Source of the DNA: Actinophytocola sp044466355
GTDB taxonomy: Bacteria; Actinomycetota; Actinomycetes; Mycobacteriales; Pseudonocardiaceae
Direction of reading: 5' to 3'
Length of the DNA stretch: 64,000 nt
Assembly: GCF_044466355.1 (NCBI RefSeq)
Contig: NZ_JBITMQ010000003.1
Span: forward strand, 507,366 to 571,365
Position numbers and translations under genes: made by a program. The notes below the pieces were generated by a model. It was not told where the DNA came from. It made no database searches and was given only the letters and a program-made list of their open reading frames with translations. Positions within the stretch are counted from its first letter, which is position 1, and every line of letters starts with the position of its first letter. Below, piece after piece: positions 54,069-61,810 of the stretch.

Positions 54069-54914
54069 TCATGAACGTGCTGTCCGCTCCAGTTCCAGCG
54101 TCAGCCGGGACACGTCGTCGGCGCCGTGTCCCGCCTCGATGGCGCTGGTGGCCAGCGCGTGCGCGGCACGCAGGACGCTCGCGTCGATCTCGTGGGACTC
54201 GGCGGACTCGATGATGTGGGCCATGCCCGCCGCGGCGGAGGCGAGGTTGGACGAGCCGTCACCGTGCCGGTCGGCCTCCACGCGTTCGCCGATCTCGTCG
54301 ATCACCCACGGGATCAGGTTGCCGATGCCCTTGGCGAGCGGCGCCAGCTCCGTCGCCGGGATGTTCTCGGCGCGGGCCATGGCGAACGAGTGGATCACGC
54401 CCGCCACGGACGTCCAGAACAGGTCCAGCAGCGCGACGTCGTAGCCCGCCGCCTGGCCCGGGTCCTCGCCGAGGTACAGCTGCGTGCCGCCCAGCGCGGC
54501 CAGGTCGACCTGCTGTCCACTGTGGAGGACCACGGCGGCGTCGGTGCCGATGGACTCGACCGGCGTCATGATCGCGCCGTCGGTGTAGGTGATGCCGTGG
54601 TCGGCCGCCCACGCCGCCAACTCCCGCCCCGACGCGGGAGAACCGCTGGTCAGCACGACCAGGTGGCGGCCCTTCAGCTCGTCCGCCGCCTGCGCCAGCA
54701 CCGCGCGGGTGGCGTCGTAGTCGATGAGGCACACCACGGTCAGCGGGCTCGCCGCTGCCGCCTCGGCGGCCGACGCCGCCCTCGTCGTGCCGGGCGGGGT
54801 CGGTCTGGTCGCGGTGCGGTTCCACGTCGTGGTCGGATGTCCTGCCTTCGCGAAGGCCGCTGCCAGCGCGTATCCCATCGGCCCCAGGCCGATGACGGTG
54901 ATTGCTTCGGTCAT
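54069..54914 (-). CDS. Imine reductase-like NAD(P)-dependent oxidoreductase
   Basis: A 281-residue protein. The N-terminal Rossmann domain starts ITVIGLGPMGYALAAAFAKA, as in 6-phosphogluconate dehydrogenase relatives. The C-terminal helical domain fits the imine reductase (IRED) family, which reduce cyclic imines with NADPH. WNRTATRP gives the NADP-specific arginine region. The start is divergent from a MerR regulator gene, with a 42-bp spacer carrying a palindrome, so the MerR protein probably controls it. Confidence 0.87.
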   Translation of the reverse strand: MTEAITVIGLGPMGYALAAAFAKAGHPTTTWNRTATRPTPPGTTRAASAAEAAAASPLTVVCLIDYDATRAVLAQAADELKGRHLVVLTSGSPASGRELAAWAADHGITYTDGAIMTPVESIGTDAAVVLHSGQQVDLAALGGTQLYLGEDPGQAAGYDVALLDLFWTSVAGVIHSFAMARAENIPATELAPLAKGIGNLIPWVIDEIGERVEADRHGDGSSNLASAAAGMAHIIESAESHEIDASVLRAAHALATSAIEAGHGADDVSRLTLELERTARS

Positions 54915-54921
54915 GAGCGCG

Positions 54922-54953
54922 ACGCTAAAGCCTGACACCGGTGTTAAGGTCAA
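54922..54953 (-). promoter_or_regulatory. MerR-type promoter of the imine reductase gene
   Basis: On the minus strand, a TTGACC -35 (54953-54948) is followed by a 19-20 bp spacer and TTAGCG/TAGCGT as -10. The spacer contains the perfect palindrome ACACCGGTGT (54935-54944). Long spacers with a central palindrome are the hallmark of MerR-activated promoters. Confidence 0.55.
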
Positions 54954-54956
54954 GTC

Positions 54957-55352
54957 ATGCGGATCGGGGAACTCGCCAAGCGGACCGGGGTCAGCGAACG
55001 GTCGCTGCGTTACTACGAGGAGCAGGGGCTGCTCTCGCCGACGCGCACTCCCGCCGGCTACCGCGTGTACGCCGGGTCCGATGTGGACGTCGTGCGGCAC
55101 GTGCGGATGCTGCTCGCCGCCGGGCTGAACACGGCGTTCATCCGCGAGGTTCTGCCGTGCATGGTCGACACCGGCGACGGGCTCGCGCCCGGCTGCCCGG
55201 AGCTGTTGCCGCACCTGCGGAAGGAACGCGACCGCATCACGGTCGCCATCGACGGGCTCGCGTCCGCGCGGACCCTCCTCGACGGGGTCATCGCCGCCAC
55301 GCCGCCGGACAACACCGAGTACGACCGGTGGGCCGCCTCGCGCGCGAGCTGA
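54957..55352 (+). CDS. MerR-family regulator
   Basis: A 131-residue MerR protein. The winged helix is MRIGELAKRTGVSERSLRYY and EEQGLLSPTRTPAGYRVY; a dimerisation coiled coil follows (LLPHLRKERDRITVAIDGLA). One Cys pair candidate (Cys65, Cys76) could be a metal or redox site, but spacing does not match a known metal sensor. It is divergent from the imine reductase gene it likely regulates. Confidence 0.93.
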   Translation: MRIGELAKRTGVSERSLRYYEEQGLLSPTRTPAGYRVYAGSDVDVVRHVRMLLAAGLNTAFIREVLPCMVDTGDGLAPGCPELLPHLRKERDRITVAIDGLASARTLLDGVIAATPPDNTEYDRWAASRAS

Positions 55353-55365
55353 GCCCGGCCTGCCG

Positions 55366-55992
55366 GTGTCGGCGATCTGCCAGCGTGCGCTGGAGCAGTC
55401 GGTGAAGTGCGTGACCGCGATCCGTGCCGCCCGCGACCACCCGACCGCGGCCCTGACGTCGTTCACGCAGCGGGCCAAGGACGTGCTGAAGCTCGCGATC
55501 ACGGCGGCCGCCACGCGCGGCGCGACGGAGGTGGACACCCGGGACCTGCTGCGGGCCATGCTCGACGAAGGCACGAACCTCGCACTCCACGTCCTGGGCG
55601 CGATCGACATCGACCCGGCCGCGGTCCTGCGCGAACTGCGCACCGACCCGGCGCCGGCGCCGGCCGAGGTGTCGCGCATCGGCACCACGGCGGCCAACGC
55701 GCTCGAACTGACCGTGGTGGAGGCCATGACGCTGGGCCACAACTACGTCGGCTGCGAACACCTGCTGCTGGGCCTCGTCGCCGAACCGGACGGCACCGCG
55801 GGTCAGGTCCTGCGCGCCCGCGGCGCGGAACCCCGCCAGGTGCGGCAGGTGGTGTCGGCCGCCTTGGCGGGATACGTGCACCTGCAGGCGAACCAGGGCG
55901 GCGCCGCGGCGCTCACCGCGGCCGTCGGCGCCGCACTGGAGCCGGTGCTGCGCCGCCTGGACCGCCTGGAGGAGAACGCCGGGCTGGCATAG
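55366..55992 (+). CDS. Stand-alone Clp N-terminal repeat protein
   Basis: A 208-residue protein with two Clp_N (ClpA/ClpC adaptor-binding) repeats: FTQRAKDVLKLAITAAATRG near residue 32 and TTAANALELTVVEAMTLGHN near 107, with GCEHLLLGLVAEPDGTAGQVL. No AAA+ ATPase domain follows. Such proteins may act as adaptors or decoys for Clp proteases. GTG 55366 starts 13 bases after the MerR stop. The first 30 residues are not conserved, so a later start is possible. Confidence 0.8.
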   Translation: MSAICQRALEQSVKCVTAIRAARDHPTAALTSFTQRAKDVLKLAITAAATRGATEVDTRDLLRAMLDEGTNLALHVLGAIDIDPAAVLRELRTDPAPAPAEVSRIGTTAANALELTVVEAMTLGHNYVGCEHLLLGLVAEPDGTAGQVLRARGAEPRQVRQVVSAALAGYVHLQANQGGAAALTAAVGAALEPVLRRLDRLEENAGLA

Positions 55993-56074
55993 CTCCCTCC
56001 GCTCCATGGTCGCCCCGCCGGGTCGGTGAGAACAAGACTGTTTCTCGCCGGATTTCCCGCTCAGAATTCCCGCC

Positions 56075-56701
56075 ATGAGCTTGCGACACGTCCGCTGGAT
56101 CGCAGGGGGCACCGGTGCGGGGAAGAGCACCGTTGCCCGGCTTCTCGAACGCCGCCTCGGTGCGGTCGTCTACGACGGCGACCGTGCCGAACACGGCTGG
56201 CTTCCCCGTTGTACACAACAAGAACACCCGCACCTGTACGCGGGACTGCGGCTCACCAAGTCCGAACGCGCCGCCCAGTCGCCCGAGGAGAAGTTCCACG
56301 GCTCGGCGTCACTCCACGGCGAGACGATCGGCTTCCTCGTCGAGGACCTCCTCGCCATGCCCGCCGACCGCCCGGTGCTCGTCGACTGGTTCGGGGTCAT
56401 GCCACGGTACGTCGCGCCACTGCTGTCCAGGCCGGAACACGCCGTGTTCCTGTTGCCGACCAACGAATTCCGGGAACAGGCACTGCGGGCCCGCTTCTCG
56501 GACCCGGACCGGGCCCGCGCCAACTGGGGGAGTCTCGACACGTCGGTGGCGCTGGCGAACCGGCTCGGGCGCGACGAGCTGTGGGTGGCGGAGGTCCGCC
56601 GCCAGGCACGCGACGCCGGGCTCCCGGTCATCGACATCGACGGCACCCGCGACCCCGAGTCCGTCGCGGACGAGCTGGCCGCGAACTTTCAGTCGTCGTA
56701 A
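56075..56701 (+). CDS. P-loop nucleotide kinase-like protein
   Basis: A 208-residue P-loop protein. Walker A is AGGTGAGKSTVARLLERRLG near residue 10. A kinase-like D-G-D follows (VVYDGDRAEHGW), with a lid region rich in Arg. It resembles small-molecule or nucleoside kinases of unknown substrate. The 3' end overlaps the convergent membrane-protein gene by 13 bp. Confidence 0.75.
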   Translation: MSLRHVRWIAGGTGAGKSTVARLLERRLGAVVYDGDRAEHGWLPRCTQQEHPHLYAGLRLTKSERAAQSPEEKFHGSASLHGETIGFLVEDLLAMPADRPVLVDWFGVMPRYVAPLLSRPEHAVFLLPTNEFREQALRARFSDPDRARANWGSLDTSVALANRLGRDELWVAEVRRQARDAGLPVIDIDGTRDPESVADELAANFQSS

Positions 56702-57120
56702 CGGATCTCGGCGTTCGGCACGCCGTTCACGCACCGCAGCCGCACCTCGATCTCCCGCTCGCCGGACTGGAACGTCACCGACGGGTGGTCGTCGGCCTCG
56801 TCGTCGTCCGGGTCGACCTGGTAACCCTGCGCGGGGCTCGCCGACACGACCCGCACGAGCGCGCCATCGCAGCGGGCGATCACCGTGCCGCCCTCGGTCA
56901 CCGTCGTCTTCTCCTCGGGCGGCGGCCGAGTCGTCGACGACGTCGTGGGTGGGGGCGAGGTCGGCCCGCTCGTCAGCAGCTCGTCCACTTCGGACTGACT
57001 CAGCGGGTCCTGCCCGGCGCCGAAGATGTCCGTCCCGATCGCCGCGACCGCGGCCAGACCGACCGCGGTCGCGGCCGCGGCGGCCACCAACCACAGCACG
57101 AACCCGGTCGTCAGACGCAC
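56689..57120 (-). CDS. Hypothetical membrane-anchored secreted-domain protein
   Basis: A 143-residue protein with one N-terminal transmembrane helix (GFVLWLVAAAAATAVGLAAV), a Thr/Pro/Ser-rich linker (about residues 50-70) and a small beta-rich extracytoplasmic domain ending VRLRCVNGVPNAEIRYDD with two cysteines (CDG and RCVN). Similar small proteins occur near envelope-stress regulators in actinomycetes. It is divergent from the two-component operon, which may regulate it. Function unknown. Confidence 0.75.
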   Translation of the reverse strand: MRLTTGFVLWLVAAAAATAVGLAAVAAIGTDIFGAGQDPLSQSEVDELLTSGPTSPPPTTSSTTRPPPEEKTTVTEGGTVIARCDGALVRVVSASPAQGYQVDPDDDEADDHPSVTFQSGEREIEVRLRCVNGVPNAEIRYDD

Positions 57121-57212
57121 ACCACCAGTATCGCCCAGCCGATGGTTAAGACACTCCTAACGCGTCCCTATCACCCGCGCTCACCGGCGGAACACCGGCT
57201 ACGGTCGCACCC

Positions 57213-57896
57213 ATGGCGCACGTACTGGTCGTCGAGGACGACGCGACGATCCGGTCGTCGATCATCCGCGGGCTCACCGACCGCGGGCACGCGGTGGTCT
57301 CCGCCCCGACCGCCATGGCCGGGCTCGAACAGGCGGTGAGCGCCCGCCCGGACGTCGTCGTGCTCGACCTCGGGCTGCCCGACCTCGACGGCACGGCGAT
57401 GCTGCGGATGCTGCGCGGTGTGTCCGACGTCCCCGTCGTCGTCGCGACCGCCCGCGACGACGAGACCGAGATCGTCGCCGTCCTCGACGCGGGCGCCGAC
57501 GACTACGTGGTGAAGCCCTTCGGCGTCGCCCAGCTCGACGCCCGCATCCGCGCGGTGCTGCGGCGCGGCGGTGAGGAACAGGCCGACCCGACCGTCAGCG
57601 TCGGCGGGCTGTCGGTCGACCCGCGTGCCCGCCGCGCGACGCTGGACGAGCGCGTGCTGGAGCTGACCCCGCGCGAGTTCGACCTGCTCCACTACCTCGC
57701 CGTCCGCGCGGGCGAGGTGGTGTCGAAACGCGAGCTGCTCACCGAGGTCTGGCGGCTGCCCTACGGCGGCGCCGACAAGACCGTCGACGTCCACCTGTCC
57801 TGGCTGCGCCGCAAGCTGGGGGAGACCGCGCAGGCGCCGCGCTACCTGCACGCGGTCCGCGGCGTCGGCGTCCGGCTCACGGCCCCGGAGGCATGA
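57213..57896 (+). CDS. OmpR-family response regulator
   Basis: A 227-residue regulator. The receiver domain has the acidic pocket VVEDDATIR and phospho-acceptor Asp52 (VVLDLGLPDLDG), then switch Thr and Lys (VKPFG). The C-terminal winged helix has ELTPREFDLLHYLAVRAGEV and KTVDVHLSWLRRKLGE. It is paired with the histidine kinase encoded one base downstream. Confidence 0.95.
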   Translation: MAHVLVVEDDATIRSSIIRGLTDRGHAVVSAPTAMAGLEQAVSARPDVVVLDLGLPDLDGTAMLRMLRGVSDVPVVVATARDDETEIVAVLDAGADDYVVKPFGVAQLDARIRAVLRRGGEEQADPTVSVGGLSVDPRARRATLDERVLELTPREFDLLHYLAVRAGEVVSKRELLTEVWRLPYGGADKTVDVHLSWLRRKLGETAQAPRYLHAVRGVGVRLTAPEA

Positions 57897-57897
57897 C

Positions 57898-59163
57898 GTG
57901 CGGCGGCGGGTCCTGCTGCTGGTCGCGGCCACCACCACGCTGGTGCTGGTCGCGTTCCTCGTGCCGCTCGCGGTGCTGGTGAAGAACGTCGCCGCGGACC
58001 GGGCCGTGCAGCGTGCCACCGTCGAGGCGCAGGCGCTGACCTCGTTCGTCGCCACCACCGACCGGGCCTCGCTCGCCGCGAGCGTCCGCGAGGTCGACAG
58101 CGGCTCCCCCTACGACGTGTCCGTGTTCGTCGACGGGCAGGTTTTCGGCGCGGCCGCCGACCGGTCGCCGCTGGTCAGGCTCGCCGAAGGCGGGGTGAGC
58201 CAGTCCGGTGAGGTCCCGGGCGGACGCGAGATCGTGTTCGCCGTCGACCGCGGCGACGCGGCCACCGCCGTCATCCGCACGTTCGTGTCCGACGCGGAGC
58301 TGGCGGCCGGAGTGCCACGTGCCTGGCTGCTGCTCGGCGGGCTCGGCATCGCGCTGCTGCTCGTGAGCCTGCTGGTCGCCGACCGGCTCGCCCGCGCCTT
58401 CGTGCGGTCCACAGTGGACCTCGCGGCCGTGTCGCACCGGTTGGGGCGCGGCGAGCTGGACGCCCGCGCCGAGGAGTCCGCGCCCGGTGAGCTGGGCGTG
58501 GTCGCCACGGCGCTGAACGGGCTCGCGGAACGCATCGACGGGCTGCTGCGCGAGGAACGGGAGACCATCGCCGACCTGTCCCACCGCGTCCGCACACCAC
58601 TGACCTCGCTGAAGATGGAAGCCGACGCGTTGCCCGACCCGGAGGCGGCGGAACGCATCGGGGCCCGCGTCGACGCCGTCAACCGGGTCGTCACCGACGT
58701 GATCCACCAGGCCCGCCGACGTGGCGGCCCGCCCGCCGTCGCCGACGCGGCCGACGTGGTCGCCGACCGGGTCGCGTTCTGGGCGGTACTCGCCGAGGAC
58801 ACCGAACGCGACCTCACCGTCGACGTCGCGCCCGGCCCGCTGCCCGTCGCACTGCCCCGCGCGGACCTGGAGGCGTGCGTGGACGCCCTGCTCGGCAACG
58901 TGTTCGCGCACACCCCGCACGGCACGGCGTTCCAGGTGGCGCTCGTAGCCCGCCCCGGCGGCGCGGAGCTGACCGTGGCCGACGCGGGCCCCGGTCTGCC
59001 GGGCGGGCACGCGTTGCTGCGCGGTGTCAGCGGCTCGGGCTCCAGCGGGCTCGGCCTCGACATCGTGCGGCGCGCGGCCGAACGCACCGGCGGCACGGTG
59101 CGGTTCGACCGGGCCGACGCGGGTGGCCTGCGGGTGGTCGTCGACCTATTAGGTCCGCGTTAA
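57898..59163 (+). CDS. Membrane sensor histidine kinase
   Basis: A 421-residue kinase. Transmembrane helices are near residues 5-27 and 140-160 with an extracytoplasmic sensor domain between. Next come HAMP, the HisKA dimerisation helix with phospho-acceptor His229 (IADLSHRVRTPLTSL), and the ATPase domain with N box (LLGNVFAHTPHG), G1 (VADAGPGLPG) and G2 (GSSGLGLDIV). It forms a two-component pair with the upstream regulator. The PepSY protein encoded 72 bases downstream could be its target or accessory protein. Confidence 0.94.
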   Translation: MRRRVLLLVAATTTLVLVAFLVPLAVLVKNVAADRAVQRATVEAQALTSFVATTDRASLAASVREVDSGSPYDVSVFVDGQVFGAAADRSPLVRLAEGGVSQSGEVPGGREIVFAVDRGDAATAVIRTFVSDAELAAGVPRAWLLLGGLGIALLLVSLLVADRLARAFVRSTVDLAAVSHRLGRGELDARAEESAPGELGVVATALNGLAERIDGLLREERETIADLSHRVRTPLTSLKMEADALPDPEAAERIGARVDAVNRVVTDVIHQARRRGGPPAVADAADVVADRVAFWAVLAEDTERDLTVDVAPGPLPVALPRADLEACVDALLGNVFAHTPHGTAFQVALVARPGGAELTVADAGPGLPGGHALLRGVSGSGSSGLGLDIVRRAAERTGGTVRFDRADAGGLRVVVDLLGPR

Positions 59164-59235
59164 CCGTCCGCAAGCGCGGCCATAGGCCGCCCGGCGGCAC
59201 CGTTGCTCGTACCGAACAGCGACGGAAGGAACGGC

Positions 59236-59730
59236 ATGACCAGGAAACTCCTCGTGGGCGTCATCGCGGCGGGCGCGCTGGCCGCCACCACGGGCACCGC
59301 GATCGCGTTGTCGCAGAACGATCAGCCGTCGTCCGGCGCGGCCCCGACGACGACGTCGACCACCGCGTCGACCACCACGTCATCGGCGACGACCGCCCCG
59401 ACCGGCACCGCGTCGACCTCGTCGAGCAGCGCCCCGGCCGAGCTGACCGCCGACGACGCGTCCCGCCTCGTGCGGGAACGCATGGGCGGCACCGTGCACG
59501 AGGTCGAGCGTGAGATCGAGCACGGCAGGCTGGAGTGGAAGGTCGAGATCACCGGCCGCGACGGCGTCACCTACGACGTCCGCGTCGACGCGGTGACCGG
59601 CGACTTCACCAGGGTCGACAAGGACAGCGACGACGACGGCGACGACGACCGCGACCGCGGTGACGACGACCGTGACGACGACCGTGACGACGACCGTGAT
59701 GACGACCAGGATCACGACGAGGACGACTGA
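59236..59730 (+). CDS. Secreted PepSY-domain protein with acidic repeat tail
   Basis: A 164-residue exported protein: signal peptide (KLLVGVIAAGALAATTGTAIA), Thr/Ser-rich linker, one PepSY domain (about residues 70-132: LTADDASRLVRERMGGTVHE and KVEITGRDGVTYDVRVDAVTG), then an Asp/Arg repeat tail (DDDRD units). PepSY domains are often protease inhibitors or signal modulators; the acidic tail may bind divalent cations. ATG 59236 follows GGAAGGA. The 13-bp repeat upstream suggests regulation by the adjacent two-component system. Confidence 0.85.
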   Translation: MTRKLLVGVIAAGALAATTGTAIALSQNDQPSSGAAPTTTSTTASTTTSSATTAPTGTASTSSSSAPAELTADDASRLVRERMGGTVHEVEREIEHGRLEWKVEITGRDGVTYDVRVDAVTGDFTRVDKDSDDDGDDDRDRGDDDRDDDRDDDRDDDQDHDEDD

Positions 59731-59750
59731 GTCCGCGTTAACCTGCGGGT

Positions 59751-60332
59751 GTGAGCCGTGACATCGCCGTCCGTTCCGTGGACGCGTTCGCGCTGGCCAG
59801 CTACAGCGATGAACTCGAACGCCTCTACCGGGAATGCTTCTCGGCGCCCCCGTGGCACGAGCCGGAGGACCGGCTCGCGGGGTTCCGGGGACGGCTCGAC
59901 CGGCACCTGTCCAACAGCGGCGCGGGCGGGGTGGTCGTGGTCGACGGCGACGGGCTCGTCGGCGCGGTCTACGGCTGGCCCGCCGGACCGGAACTGGCGT
60001 CGGGCTCACCGTTCGACGACGCGCTGGCCGCCGCCGTCACCCCCGCCATGGCCGGGCGGCTCGTCGCGCCCGCGCTGGTGGTCGCGGAGCTGATGGTCGA
60101 TCCGCGGCACCAGCGGCGCGGCATCGGCCGGGCGCTGCTGACCCGCTACGTCGAGGACTGGCCCGCCGCCTGGCTCGCGACCCACCCCGACGCCCCCGCC
60201 GCCACCCTGTACCGGCAGGAAGGGTGGCGGCAGGAGTGCGAGTTCGAGGTCGAAGATCACCCGCTGGTGTTGTTCACCTGGCAGGCGCCCAGGCAAAGGG
60301 GGTCATCGGCTCGTCGAGTGGCGCGCGGGTGA
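59751..60332 (+). CDS. GNAT-family N-acetyltransferase
   Basis: A 193-residue acetyltransferase. ELMVDPRHQRRGIGRALLTRYV (about residues 106-127) is the acetyl-CoA pyrophosphate loop, with a C-terminal ATLYRQEGWRQECEF typical of the fold. It starts with GTG in a short spacer after the PepSY gene. The 3' end overlaps the convergent AhpD-like gene by 59 bp. Substrate is unknown. Confidence 0.87.
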   Translation: MSRDIAVRSVDAFALASYSDELERLYRECFSAPPWHEPEDRLAGFRGRLDRHLSNSGAGGVVVVDGDGLVGAVYGWPAGPELASGSPFDDALAAAVTPAMAGRLVAPALVVAELMVDPRHQRRGIGRALLTRYVEDWPAAWLATHPDAPAATLYRQEGWRQECEFEVEDHPLVLFTWQAPRQRGSSARRVARG

Positions 60333-60822
60333 GCCGGTTCGCGAACGTCGACAACGTGTAGGCGCCGATGCCCAGCACCACCTCCAGCGCCTGCCGGGTG
60401 GTGAAGCCCGCGGCGACGAACGCGGCCAGGTCGTCGTCCGGCACGTCCCCCTTGTGCGCCAGCACGGTGAGCGTGAAGTCGCGCAGTGCCCGCAACCGCT
60501 CGTCGGGCAGCGGCCTGTCCTCGCGCAGCGCCGTGACCAGCGCGGGGTCCGCGTCGAGCCGCAACAGCGCGGCGGTGTGCATCGCCACGCAGAGGTGGCA
60601 GCCGTTGTGCGTCGCCATCGTCATGATCACCGTCTCGCGGGCGACCGGGTCGAGGCTGGTGCTGTCGAAGATGGCCGTGAGCTTGAGGAAGCCGTCGAGC
60701 AACTGCGGCGACTCGGCGAGGCGCGCGACGGCGGTGGGCAGGTAGCCGAACTTCTTCTCGGTGGCGGCGAGCGTGCGGCGCGCGGCCTCGGGTGCGGTCT
60801 CGGCGGTGTGGTCGATGAACAT
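60274..60822 (-). CDS. AhpD/carboxymuconolactone decarboxylase-like peroxidase-type protein
   Basis: A 182-residue protein of the CMD/AhpD-like superfamily. The redox motif region reads TMATHNGCHLCVAMHTAALL near residue 76: a Cys-x-x-Cys with an adjacent His, the peroxidase proton-relay motif. It likely detoxifies peroxides or electrophiles. It is divergent from a MarR regulator across a spacer with a perfect palindrome, so it is probably the target of that regulator. ATG 60822 is the start that fits the family N terminus. Confidence 0.9.
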   Translation of the reverse strand: MFIDHTAETAPEAARRTLAATEKKFGYLPTAVARLAESPQLLDGFLKLTAIFDSTSLDPVARETVIMTMATHNGCHLCVAMHTAALLRLDADPALVTALREDRPLPDERLRALRDFTLTVLAHKGDVPDDDLAAFVAAGFTTRQALEVVLGIGAYTLSTFANRLTRAPLDEPMTPFAWAPAR

Positions 60823-60835
60823 GACTCCCCTACAA

Positions 60836-60854
60836 TGGTCAACATGGTTGACCA
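60836..60854. promoter_or_regulatory. MarR operator in the divergent spacer
   Basis: TGGTCAACATGGTTGACCA is a 19-bp palindrome with perfect 8-bp arms. For the AhpD-like gene (minus strand) it follows a good promoter, TTGTCA (60885-60880) and TACTAT (60862-60857) separated by 17 bp. For the MarR gene it immediately follows a TACAAT -10 (60831-60836). Both positions allow repression. Confidence 0.7.
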
Positions 60855-60862
60855 AATAGTAA

Positions 60863-61363
60863 ATGAGGTTGTCTAAGTTGACAATGTCCGGCGTGACGTC
60901 CCCCGTGACTCCCGGCTACGAGCTGCCCTTGTTGTTGTTCGGCGGCTTCCGCACGCTGATCGACCGGTTGCACGAGGAGCTAGCGCGGCAGGGGCACGCG
61001 GACGCGCGACCCGCGCACGGGTTCGCGCTGCAGGCGGTCGGTCCCGCGGGCGCGACGGCGTCGGAGCTGGGCAGGCGGCTCGGGGTGTCGAAGCAGGCGG
61101 CGGGCAAGACCGTGGACCGGCTCGTGCGGCTGGGCTACGTCGAGCGCGTGGCGTCCGAGGCCGACGCCCGCGCGAAGGTGGTCCGGCTGACGCCACTGGG
61201 CCTGGACCTGCTGAACCGCTCCGCGGCGATCTTCGACGAGCTGCGGGCGGAGTGGGTGCGGACGTTGGGGCCCGAGCGGGTCACTGCGGTCGAGGCGGCG
61301 CTCCGCGTGGTCGTGCCGCCGGGTCTGCGAGTCGACGCCCTCGCCTGGTTCGCGGCCGAGTAG
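60863..61363 (+). CDS. MarR-family regulator
   Basis: A 166-residue protein (159 if ATG 60884 is used). The winged helix contains GATASELGRRLGVSKQAAGK and VDRLVRLGYVERVASEADAR, typical of MarR. It probably binds the palindrome at 60836-60854 and represses both itself and the AhpD-like peroxidase gene, releasing on oxidation or on binding a phenolic ligand. Neither start has a good ribosome site. Confidence 0.9.
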   Translation: MRLSKLTMSGVTSPVTPGYELPLLLFGGFRTLIDRLHEELARQGHADARPAHGFALQAVGPAGATASELGRRLGVSKQAAGKTVDRLVRLGYVERVASEADARAKVVRLTPLGLDLLNRSAAIFDELRAEWVRTLGPERVTAVEAALRVVVPPGLRVDALAWFAAE

Positions 61364-61405
61364 GTTCCGGCTTCCTCGTACGTGGATTCGCGACGTGGCT
61401 GTCGC

Positions 61406-61810
61406 TCAGGGGGACTCCGGCCGCTGCCACTTGTCCCGGTAGCGCTGTTCTTCCTCCGCGTGCGCCGCCGCGTCGGCCTGTTTCCGGAGCGCGGTGCCGT
61501 GCCCGGGCGGGAACCCGTAGCGAACGAGCCGGGCGTCGACGCTCTCCGCGGCGTTGGCGAGCGTGAGCCGCAGGCTGACCAGGACGCCCAGCAACAAGGC
61601 GCCGAGCGCGATGCCCCAGCCCCCGTCGAACCGCGTGAGGACGACGAGCACCACGGCGAACGCGGGCGCGAGCTGGACGAGAGTGCGGAGGAGAACACGG
61701 GGGAGCCACGTGGGGCAGGTGGCGTCGTGGAGCACCCAGTCGCGATACCGCGCGGGAAGCCGAACCCCGTACTGGAAAAGCAGCCACCGGATGGGATCTG
61801 GCCTGGTCAC
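61406..61810 (-). CDS. DUF5313 membrane protein
   Basis: A 134-residue protein starting MTRPDPIRWLLFQYGVRLPA and continuing RYRDWVLHDATCPTW, the signature of the actinobacterial DUF5313 family. Two transmembrane helices (about residues 42-86) and a polar C-terminal tail follow. GTG 61810 fixes the family N terminus and overlaps the upstream gene by four bases. Function unknown. Confidence 0.85.
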   Translation of the reverse strand: MTRPDPIRWLLFQYGVRLPARYRDWVLHDATCPTWLPRVLLRTLVQLAPAFAVVLVVLTRFDGGWGIALGALLLGVLVSLRLTLANAAESVDARLVRYGFPPGHGTALRKQADAAAHAEEEQRYRDKWQRPESP

